DNA of 5,244 bases, taken from Chloroflexota bacterium (GTDB taxonomy: Bacteria > Chloroflexota > Anaerolineae > B4-G1). Shown here one piece after another: positions 1-5,244 of this stretch. Below the pieces are notes generated by a model. The model had not been told where the DNA came from. It saw nothing but the letters and a program-made list of their open reading frames with translations, and made no database searches. Numbering within the stretch: the first letter of the stretch is position 1; every line of letters starts with the position of its first letter. Made by a program: the position numbers and the translations under genes. The stretch lies in contig JAUVSX010000264.1 of NCBI GenBank assembly GCA_030596915.1, positions 1-5,244 of the forward strand, written 5' to 3'.

Positions 1-407
1 AAGAAGACGACGAGGTCACGACCGGCTTCGGTCCTGACCTGGAGGGTCTGGGCGCATACATTGAGGCCCAGATCGCTGACACAATGGCCAATGTGGGTGC
101 GCGCGTGGCTGAGACCTTGAGTCGGATCGACCACGTAGGACTGCAGCGCCGCGCGGAGCGAGAGGCCGAGCACGCTGTGCGGGAGGCAGAGCGGCGCGTG
201 GTTCGGGAGGGCCGTGCCGCGGAGCAGGCCCGCCTGCGGGCGGAGCGCGCCGAGAGACGCTGGCGGCGTGCCAGCGGGCGCCCCGAGCGGTCAGAACGGC
301 AACCTGTCTCCGATGAGGAGCGGCTTCACGTGCTTCGGCTGCTCGAGGTTGGCAAGATCAGCCCCGAGCAGGCCGCCGATCTCCTCTCCGCGCTCGATGG
401 CAACTGA
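1..407 (+). CDS. C-terminal part of a protein with a charged helical tail and a terminal SHOCT-like motif (5' partial)
   Basis: The reading frame is open from base 3 with no stop, so this is the 3' end of a gene that begins outside the window. The ATG at 84 lies inside the same frame, has no Shine-Dalgarno sequence before it and is probably internal. The visible 134 residues fall into three parts. Residues 1-45 are mixed and acidic (GPDLEGLGAYIEAQIADT is one stretch). Residues about 46-90 are almost wholly Arg, Glu and Ala and should form a long charged helix or coiled coil. Residues 103-131 are a SHOCT-like motif with the core LEVGKISPEQAADLL. In YvlB and LiaX a similar motif is N-terminal and precedes a DUF4097 beta-repeat domain; here it closes the protein. 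The missing upstream part might be such a beta domain, but this cannot be seen. No membrane segment is visible. Function is unknown; an envelope-associated role is a guess from the motif and the neighbours. Confidence 0.8.
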   Translation, partial: EDDEVTTGFGPDLEGLGAYIEAQIADTMANVGARVAETLSRIDHVGLQRRAEREAEHAVREAERRVVREGRAAEQARLRAERAERRWRRASGRPERSERQPVSDEERLHVLRLLEVGKISPEQAADLLSALDGN

Positions 408-461
408 GGCCAGTTGGGGACGGCTGGGCAGCCCACGGGTCGCAGACCACGGCGGACGAAC

Positions 462-466
462 AAGGG
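462..466 (+). promoter_or_regulatory. Ribosome binding site of the MFS transporter gene
   Basis: AAGGG lies 4 bases before the ATG at 471 and 7 before the second ATG at 474. It favours starting at one of these two codons over the in-frame TTG at 414, which would add a 19-residue Gly/Arg-rich extension with no resemblance to an MFS N-terminus. Confidence 0.5.
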
Positions 467-470
467 AAAT

Positions 471-1787
471 ATGATGGCAGATAGCTCAGCCCCTGCGGAT
501 GCTGCTGGCTCCTGCGGCGCCAGTTCCCAGTGGCAACTGCCGTTCTTCTCAGTCTGGACCGGTCAGGCCTTCTCGCTGCTCGGCAGCGAGCTTGTCCAGT
601 TTGCACTCGTCTGGTGGCTCACGAAGACGACCGATTCGGCGACCATCCTGGCGCTAGCAGCGATGATGGCCTACCTGCCGCAGGTGTTCGTCGGACCGTT
701 CGCCGGGGCTCTGGTTGACCGCTGGAACCGGCGCGCTGTCATGATAGTGGCCGATGGGCTGATCGCCCTTGCCACGCTGGTTGCGGCGGCGCTTTTCGCG
801 TTGGGAATTGTCCAGGTCTGGCACATATACGTGCTGATCCTGGTCCGAGCGGCGGGAGGGATATTCCACTGGCCCGCGATGAGCGCCTCGACGGCGCTGA
901 TGGTGCCGGAGAAGCACCTGGCCCGTGTGGCGGGACTGAACCAAGCCCTGTTCGGTGTTGTCGGTGTCGTCGCCCCTCCGCTGGGAGCGCTCCTGCTCGA
1001 GGTCCGTCCGCTGCGGGGAACGCTCGGCATTGACGTCGTGACGGCCCTTCTGGCTATCGCGCCGCTCCTGTTCGTGCGTATTCCGCAGCCGCAGCGGGCG
1101 GGTGGGCAGCAGGTCCGGACCTCGGTGCTTGCCGATATGCGCGAGGGCTTCCGCTACGTGTGGAGTTGGCCCGGGTTGGTTGGCATGATCGTGCTGGCGC
1201 TGGTTGTCAAGATCGCTCTGACGCCTGCCTTCTCTCTCGTCCCGCTGCTCGTGCGCCAGCACTTTGGGGGTGACGCTGCCCAGCTTGGCATCCTGGAGGC
1301 CGTTGGGGGCGCAGGTATGATCGTCGGAGGGGTGCTCCTGGGCGTGTGGGGTGGCTTCAAACGCAAGATCTACACGGCTATGGTAGGCGTCATTGTGCTC
1401 GGTATCGGGTTCCTTGTGCTGGGGATGACGCCGGCCAGTCTCTTCTGGCTGGGCGTTGCAACGTTCTTCGTCATTGGGCTGGTGATCCCGCTGATCGATG
1501 GTCCCACGATGGCCATTGTCCAGGGGACCGTCGCGCCAGAGATGCAAGGGCGCGTGCTAACCACGATGATGAGCCTGCTCTCGCTCACGTCACCCATCAG
1601 TCTGGCGGTCGCCGGCCCGGTGGCAGACTGGCTGGGGCTGAAGTCCTGGTACTTCCTGGCCGGGGCACTGTGCATCGTTGCGGGCGTCGCCGGGTTCGCG
1701 GTACCAGCGATTGTCAACATAGAGGAAAACGCCAACGGGGGCGCGACCGGCATCGAGAGGCTCGAGCTGGCCGAGGCGGAGGCCTAG
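471..1787 (+). CDS. MFS transporter, drug-efflux type (MefA/MFS_3-like)
   Basis: This is an integral inner-membrane exporter of the major facilitator superfamily, expected to expel small hydrophobic compounds or antibiotics using the proton gradient. The 438-residue protein has the usual MFS length and about 12 hydrophobic helices, the first starting near residue 24 (PFFSVWTGQAFSLLGSE). The loop between helices 2 and 3 carries the MFS motif A as GALVDRWNRR (residues 79-88, with Asp83, Arg84, Arg87 and Arg88). A degenerate second copy, GVWGGFKRK, is at residues 291-299 in the C-terminal half. A central hydrophilic loop lies around residues 203-230. The tract GPTMAIVQGTVAPEMQGRV (residues 344-361) is typical of macrolide-efflux-like (MefA) and EntS-like members. 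An ATG doublet at 471/474 follows a purine-rich site, so the start could be one codon later. The gene lies 63 bases after the preceding gene and 94 before the next, in the same direction. The substrate cannot be told from sequence. The family call is firm; a link with the flanking SHOCT-like genes is inferred from position alone. Confidence 0.9.
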   Translation: MMADSSAPADAAGSCGASSQWQLPFFSVWTGQAFSLLGSELVQFALVWWLTKTTDSATILALAAMMAYLPQVFVGPFAGALVDRWNRRAVMIVADGLIALATLVAAALFALGIVQVWHIYVLILVRAAGGIFHWPAMSASTALMVPEKHLARVAGLNQALFGVVGVVAPPLGALLLEVRPLRGTLGIDVVTALLAIAPLLFVRIPQPQRAGGQQVRTSVLADMREGFRYVWSWPGLVGMIVLALVVKIALTPAFSLVPLLVRQHFGGDAAQLGILEAVGGAGMIVGGVLLGVWGGFKRKIYTAMVGVIVLGIGFLVLGMTPASLFWLGVATFFVIGLVIPLIDGPTMAIVQGTVAPEMQGRVLTTMMSLLSLTSPISLAVAGPVADWLGLKSWYFLAGALCIVAGVAGFAVPAIVNIEENANGGATGIERLELAEAEA

Positions 1788-1870
1788 CGCAAGCGCATAA
1801 GCGTCGACCACGGGGAACGCCCCGCCGCGTCACAGGAGCAGCGGCCCGAGCGCTCGCAACAGAGTCACAT

Positions 1871-1875
1871 AGGAG
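1871..1875 (+). promoter_or_regulatory. Ribosome binding site of the two-helix membrane protein gene
   Basis: AGGAG sits 6 bases before the ATG at 1882, a standard spacing that fixes this start. The 94-base gap upstream could also hold a promoter, but I see no convincing -35/-10 pair in it. Confidence 0.6.
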
Positions 1876-1881
1876 ACGCCG

Positions 1882-2514
1882 ATGGATGACCAATTGGAGA
1901 GAGCGGAATCTGTTGAGCGAGGGGAGAATCGACTGAAGACACTTGAGTCGATCGAGCGCGGGGATATCAGTGTCGAGGAGGGGCTCCGGCGGCTGGGTGC
2001 GCCCGCCGGGGGTGCAGGTGCGCCCGGCGAAGCAGCCGCATCGCCTGACCCGCCGGCCCGGACGCCGCCGCAGCCCGTGGCTCGTCCTGTGCTGGTGCGG
2101 ATTATCTCGCAGGCAGTATTCTGGACGGGCGTCGTTCTCGTGGTCGCTGGGGGCTTGCTTGTGTCTGCGGTCTATTCGTGGTCGATTCCACCTGGCTGGC
2201 AGATTCTGGGCTGGGTGCTATTTGGAGTCGGTGTCGTGGTGCTGGCAAGCGGGTGGTGGATGCGCACGGCGCGCTGGCTTTCGCTACGCATCAGGGAAGA
2301 GAAGGGCACGAAGATCAATCTCGCCTTCCCCATACCCTTTGGCCTGGTCTGCTGGGTCGTACGCATCGTTCAGCCGTTTGTCCGGCAACTGCGAGATGCG
2401 CCGGTCGATGAGTTGATACTGGGGTTTCGCGAGGCGTTGCGCGAAGGCGAGCCGCTGGTGATCGACGTTCACGACGAGGAAGACGGCGACCACGTGCAGA
2501 TAACCTTCGTGTAG
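1882..2514 (+). CDS. Two-helix membrane protein with N-terminal SHOCT-like motif
   Basis: This 210-residue protein is of unknown function. Residues 15-38 form a SHOCT-like helical motif (LKTLESIERGDISVEEGLRRL), degenerate compared with the copies in the neighbours because the final Leu-Leu pair is replaced. A Pro/Ala/Gly-rich linker follows (about 40-68). Two hydrophobic membrane helices come next, about residues 78-97 and 106-126, joined by a short loop (YSWSIPPGW). The C-terminal domain (about 130-210) begins with a basic strand (RWLSLRIREEKGTKINL) and ends in an acidic tract, VHDEEDGDHVQITFV. This domain aligns with the C-terminal domain of the next gene, so the two proteins are related. 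The two-helix hairpin should place both soluble ends on the same side of the membrane, presumably the cytoplasm. An AGGAG site precedes the start, and the next gene follows after 14 bases, so the two are very likely co-transcribed. A membrane sensor or scaffold partner of the next protein is a plausible inference. Confidence 0.85.
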   Translation: MDDQLERAESVERGENRLKTLESIERGDISVEEGLRRLGAPAGGAGAPGEAAASPDPPARTPPQPVARPVLVRIISQAVFWTGVVLVVAGGLLVSAVYSWSIPPGWQILGWVLFGVGVVVLASGWWMRTARWLSLRIREEKGTKINLAFPIPFGLVCWVVRIVQPFVRQLRDAPVDELILGFREALREGEPLVIDVHDEEDGDHVQITFV

Positions 2515-2515
2515 G

Positions 2516-2521
2516 AAGGAG
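2516..2521 (+). promoter_or_regulatory. Ribosome binding site of the 127-residue SHOCT-like gene
   Basis: AAGGAG is a strong Shine-Dalgarno sequence 7 bases before the ATG at 2529. It starts 1 base after the stop codon of the preceding gene, as expected inside an operon. Confidence 0.7.
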
Positions 2522-2528
2522 ACGGATA

Positions 2529-2912
2529 ATGACAACGGCCGACGAACGGATCAAGGTACTCCAGATGCTCGAGGACGGCAAGATAAGCGCGGACGAGGCC
2601 GCTGCCCTGTTGCGGGCACTGGGCGGCTCGCAGCAACGCTTGCCCCAGCGTACCGAGAGGGTCTGGGACGAGGGGCGTCTCTTCCGTGTCCAGGTGACTG
2701 ACCTGGATACCGGCGCCGCGAAGGTGAATGTTACGCTGCCGGTCAAGTTGATCGGCATGGGCCTGCGGATTGCCGAGCGATTCGCGCCGGAGGAAATGAG
2801 CGGCATCGACGTGCAGGAATTGGAGGACATGCTCGCGAGCGGCGCCATCGGCAAGCTCGTGGAGGTGACCGACGAGGAGGACCGCGAGCGGGTGGAGATC
2901 TACGTGGAGTAA
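2529..2912 (+). CDS. Small soluble protein with N-terminal SHOCT-like motif
   Basis: This 127-residue protein has no membrane segment or signal peptide. Residues 4-31 are a clear SHOCT-like motif (DERIKVLQMLEDGKISADEA) ending in Ala-Leu-Leu-Arg-Ala-Leu, nearly identical in pattern to the one closing the first gene of the window. A short polar linker (32-48) leads to a C-terminal domain (49-127) with alternating beta and helical character. The landmarks of that domain are KVNVTLPVKL, an Ile-Asp followed by an acidic helix (residues 93-104), and a final acidic strand VTDEEDRERVEIYVE. The same landmarks, in the same order, occur in the C-terminus of the preceding membrane protein. The role is unknown. 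It may be the cytoplasmic partner of that membrane protein, or it may regulate gene expression as some SHOCT-like proteins are thought to do; neither is shown by the sequence. It is the last + strand gene and faces queG across a 40-base gap. Confidence 0.88.
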   Translation: MTTADERIKVLQMLEDGKISADEAAALLRALGGSQQRLPQRTERVWDEGRLFRVQVTDLDTGAAKVNVTLPVKLIGMGLRIAERFAPEEMSGIDVQELEDMLASGAIGKLVEVTDEEDRERVEIYVE

Positions 2913-2952
2913 ACCTGCCTGCCTGTCTGTTTCCAGTGCGCGCCCGGTTGGC

Positions 2953-4011
2953 CTAGACCTGCGCTTGCGGCGTTTCGGTGATCCGGCTCAAGGCCCACGC
3001 GGCGTGCTCGCGCACGAGGGGCTCGGGATCGCGTAGTGCGCGGGTCAAGGCCCCTTCGGCCCGTCTATCCCCCCAGTTTCCCATCGCGACCGCGACGTTG
3101 CGCAGCAGGCCACGTCGCTTCGCCCGCGACACCGGAGATCGCGCAAAGCGTTCGATGAATCGGTGCTCGTCCAGCCCGAGCAGCTCTATCAGAGGAGGCG
3201 CTAGCTCGGCCTGTTCCGCCCCGGGGGCTGGCTCCGTCGTAGGCGTCGGACGCTTCTGCCACGGACACACGTCCTGGCACACGTCGCAGCCGAAGATGTG
3301 GTTGCCCATCAATGGGCGAAGGCTCGGCGGGATAGAACCTTTCAGCTCGATCGTCAGGTAGGAGATGCACCGCCGGGCGTCCAGCACGTAGGGGGCGACG
3401 AGCGCGCCCGTTGGACAAGCGTCCAGGCACCGCCGGCAGGCGCCACAGCCGCCTCCTGCGGGCTTCGCAGTTGGCGCCAGTTCCCGATCCACCAGGATCT
3501 CCCCCAGGAACAGCCACGACCCCAGTCCTGCGTTGATCAAGCAGGTGTTCTTCCCGATGAAGCCCAGGCCCGCCTGGACGGCATAGGCGCGCTCCAACAC
3601 GGGTCCCGTACCCACATAGCTGCGACTCTTGACTTCGCCCCCCAGCTCCTCGCCCACATATCCTGCCAGTTCTACCAGTCGGGGTTCGATCACGTCGTGA
3701 TAGTCGGCTCTGCGCGCGTACCTCGATATCACGCCACGACTTGGGTCTTGGCCCGCGCCGGCGGACGGCGGTCCGGCATCGTAGTTGAGAGCCACGCAGA
3801 TGATTGAGCGGGCGTTTGGAAGGATCGCGGCCGGGTTCTCCCGCCGCACCACGCGATCGGGCCGCGCCATATAGCCCATTCGCCCGTGGTACCCGTTAGC
3901 CAGCCAGGTATGGTATGCGGGGAGCGTTGGGACCGGGGTGGCAGGGGCGATGCCGGCGAGATCGAACCCGAGTTCCAGCGCGTGGGCGCAGATTCGATCC
4001 GACGGTGTCAT
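2953..4011 (-). CDS. queG: Epoxyqueuosine reductase QueG
   Basis: QueG is a cytoplasmic cobalamin- and iron-sulfur-dependent enzyme that reduces epoxyqueuosine to queuosine in the wobble position of GUN-decoding tRNAs, the last step of queuosine synthesis. The 352-residue length is normal. The N-terminal B12-binding reductase part includes RYARRADYHDVIEPRL (97-112) and GLGFIGKNTCLIN (148-160). Two ferredoxin-like cysteine sets follow: Cys189, 192, 195 and 199-Pro, then Cys215 and Cys242, 245 and 249-Pro, enough for two [4Fe-4S] clusters. The tract DARRCISYLTIELKGSIPPS is a family hallmark. Residues about 300-342 form a HEAT-like repeat used for tRNA binding. One oddity stands out: the motif normally reading VDTGPVLER is VGTGPVLER, with Gly134 (codon GGT, bases 3610-3612) replacing the Asp proposed as proton donor. 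The start ATG lies 3 bases after the stop of the upstream hydrolase gene and has no clear Shine-Dalgarno sequence, so translation is probably coupled. The identity is firm; activity is uncertain. Confidence 0.95.
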   Translation of the reverse strand: MTPSDRICAHALELGFDLAGIAPATPVPTLPAYHTWLANGYHGRMGYMARPDRVVRRENPAAILPNARSIICVALNYDAGPPSAGAGQDPSRGVISRYARRADYHDVIEPRLVELAGYVGEELGGEVKSRSYVGTGPVLERAYAVQAGLGFIGKNTCLINAGLGSWLFLGEILVDRELAPTAKPAGGGCGACRRCLDACPTGALVAPYVLDARRCISYLTIELKGSIPPSLRPLMGNHIFGCDVCQDVCPWQKRPTPTTEPAPGAEQAELAPPLIELLGLDEHRFIERFARSPVSRAKRRGLLRNVAVAMGNWGDRRAEGALTRALRDPEPLVREHAAWALSRITETPQAQV

Positions 4012-4014
4012 TCG

Positions 4015-5208
4015 CTACGCGAGCCAGCGCCGGAACCAGGCGCTGGCCAGTTCGGTGTCATATTCGTGGCCCAGGTCAACTGGCTCAACCAGCCTGACGT
4101 TGTTCGGGACGCCCAGCGCGCGATAGACGTGCTGGGCGACGGTGAAGCTCTCCCTGGCTGCCTCGGGATGTGTAAGGGGGTCGCGCAGACCGTTGGCGAA
4201 GAGCGCCGGGCGGGGAGCGATCAGGGCAGCAACGTCTCCCATCTCGGCGTCGCGGAGGATGCCGGGGATGTCATTGCAGGGGCAATGCTCCACATCCAGG
4301 CAGACGAGCGCGTACTTGCTGAGGTAGCTGTTGATCATCGCGGCCCGCACCCTGTCGTCCAGTGCCGCGAGGTACATCGTAAGGGCTCCACCCGCGCCAA
4401 TGCCAGTTGCTCCAATGCGATCGGCGTCGACATCCGGACGGGTCATGAGGTAGTCGATGACGCGCATCCCATCCTGTACCAACAGCCCGAACCAACTACG
4501 CCCCAGGACGCGGGCTGCAGTGTCTATCTGAAGGTGAGTCGCCGCGCCAAGGAAGCCAAATCCTCGCAGCTCCATCGTGAGCACGACGAAGCCATCGCGG
4601 GCAAGGGCCATTGCGTTGCCCCGTTGATAGGATTCCGCCACCCCGGCCGTTTGCGCGGTCGTGCCGTGGCCCGGGAAGACGATGACGGCGCCGTGGCGCA
4701 CGCCATGGTCGCCAGGGGAGTATACGTACACCGGCACCTGCAGGTTCGCTTCAGTCCTCAACCAGACCAGCTCGCGTCTGATTCCGTCGACGAGGACAAT
4801 CTCCTTGATGTCGGCGCTCAGCTCCTCAGCTCCGTACGGCTTCCAGGGATAGTCCCCTACACCGAGAACGTCCCAGAGCCGATGCTTGAACCCAGTGCGC
4901 CATGCACGCCACTCGTCCTTCGACTCCCCAGTGAAGCGATACGGCGGCGTTGTGCCCGCGACGGCGCAGACTGACGAGAGAAGCTGGGAAGCGGATACGA
5001 CCTCGATCTCCATTTCCCGCGGCGCGATCCGGTCCACGAGCCGGCCGCCCAGCTCACCTACGCCTCCGGCGAGCTTCCCCACGTGCTTGCGGATGCGCCG
5101 GGCTCTGGAGGGTTCTTCGCCAAAGCGACGAACCAGGTCCTCGACGGCCTCCTCCAGCAGGATGTCGCGGCCGTATCGAATCTCCAGCTCCTCCTGGTTG
5201 CGGCGCAT
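4015..5208 (-). CDS. Alpha/beta hydrolase, acetyl-xylan-esterase/dienelactone-hydrolase-like, nucleophile Ser apparently lost
   Basis: This 397-residue protein has a clear alpha/beta-hydrolase core from about residue 130 to the end. Visible landmarks are the oxyanion-hole region VIVFPGHGTT (175-184), the strand-turn VVLTMELRGFGFLG (208-221), the nucleophile elbow RIGATGIGAGGAL (264-276), the family tract CPCNDIPGILRDAEMGDVAALIAPRP (split here: HCPCNDIPG at 308-316, then DVAALIAPRP at 325-334), the acid Asp343 in GLRDPL and the His381 in LGHEYD. Members of this group hydrolyse esters, often on acylated sugars. The elbow should read Gly-x-Ser-x-Gly, but position 271 is Gly (codon GGC, bases 4396-4398), so the usual nucleophile is absent and catalysis is doubtful. 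The N-terminal 90 residues are mostly helical and charged and I do not recognise them. No Shine-Dalgarno sequence is well placed before the ATG at 5208, and the frame stays open to base 5244 (12 more codons, ending DLYLW before the Met), so the true start may lie outside the window. No signal peptide is visible. The queG gene follows after 3 bases. Confidence 0.85.
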   Translation of the reverse strand: MRRNQEELEIRYGRDILLEEAVEDLVRRFGEEPSRARRIRKHVGKLAGGVGELGGRLVDRIAPREMEIEVVSASQLLSSVCAVAGTTPPYRFTGESKDEWRAWRTGFKHRLWDVLGVGDYPWKPYGAEELSADIKEIVLVDGIRRELVWLRTEANLQVPVYVYSPGDHGVRHGAVIVFPGHGTTAQTAGVAESYQRGNAMALARDGFVVLTMELRGFGFLGAATHLQIDTAARVLGRSWFGLLVQDGMRVIDYLMTRPDVDADRIGATGIGAGGALTMYLAALDDRVRAAMINSYLSKYALVCLDVEHCPCNDIPGILRDAEMGDVAALIAPRPALFANGLRDPLTHPEAARESFTVAQHVYRALGVPNNVRLVEPVDLGHEYDTELASAWFRRWLA

Positions 5209-5244
5209 CCACAGGTAGAGATCACCTTCCGTGTGCCCCGGGAA

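Noticed and set aside
84..407. A complete 107-residue gene beginning at ATG 84
   Set aside because: The frame is open upstream to base 3, no Shine-Dalgarno sequence precedes 84, and the upstream residues look protein-like, so the gene most likely starts outside the window.
414..470. TTG at 414 as the start of the transporter gene
   Set aside because: It would add a Gly/Arg-rich N-terminus unlike MFS proteins; the ATG pair at 471/474 has a better-placed purine-rich site and directly precedes the first membrane helix.
654..1547. Long - strand open frame of 297 codons opposite the transporter gene
   Set aside because: Its translation is rich in His, Arg, Gln and Asp with no recognisable domain, and it lies wholly antisense to a clear MFS gene; GC-rich coding DNA often leaves such open antisense frames.
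1811..1824. Perfect 5-bp hairpin CGGGG-AACG-CCCCG between the transporter and the membrane-protein gene
   Set aside because: The stem is short and no T-run follows, so it does not qualify as an intrinsic terminator; a stem this small is expected by chance in GC-rich DNA.
2914..2929. Tandem CCTG CCTG CCTG TCTG in the convergent 40-base gap
   Set aside because: Three and a half copies of a 4-base unit is too little to call a repeat element, and it forms no hairpin, so I do not count it as a terminator either.
3886..4974. Long + strand open frame of 362 codons opposite queG and the hydrolase
   Set aside because: It spans the antisense of two well-supported genes, has no recognisable motif and no ribosome binding site; it is a shadow of high-GC codon usage.

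Overview
The window comes from a GC-rich bacterium (roughly 60-65% G+C by eye, with strong G/C preference at third codon positions). Several small proteins with SHOCT-like/YvlB-type motifs, next to a 438-residue MFS exporter and an epoxyqueuosine reductase, would fit a Chloroflexota-like genome. That placement is inference only: no rRNA or marker gene is present. Coding density is very high, no gene-free stretch exceeds 100 bases, and I see no RNA genes, mobile elements, CRISPR arrays or long repeats.

The left half (1-2912) reads on the + strand and holds four genes: the 3' end of a protein with a charged helical tail closing in a SHOCT-like motif; an MFS drug-efflux-type transporter; a two-helix membrane protein that starts with a SHOCT-like motif; and a 127-residue soluble protein that also starts with one. 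The last two share a C-terminal domain, so they look like membrane-bound and soluble versions of one design. SHOCT-like motifs of this type are found at the N-terminus of YvlB/LiaX envelope-stress proteins, so an envelope-sensing or envelope-maintenance role, possibly with the transporter as an effector, is a reasonable but unproven reading.

The right half (2953-5244) reads on the - strand and converges on the left cluster across a 40-base gap with no clear hairpin terminator. It holds an alpha/beta hydrolase of the acetyl-xylan-esterase/dienelactone-hydrolase type (its frame stays open to the window edge) and, 3 bases downstream, queG, which encodes the last enzyme of queuosine synthesis. 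The two are probably translationally coupled.

The most notable point is that both - strand enzymes appear to lack a catalytic residue. QueG has Gly134 where the family has the proposed proton-donor Asp. The hydrolase has Gly271 where the nucleophile Ser should be, although its Asp343 and His381 are present. Each change is one A-to-G step in the coding strand away from a canonical codon.
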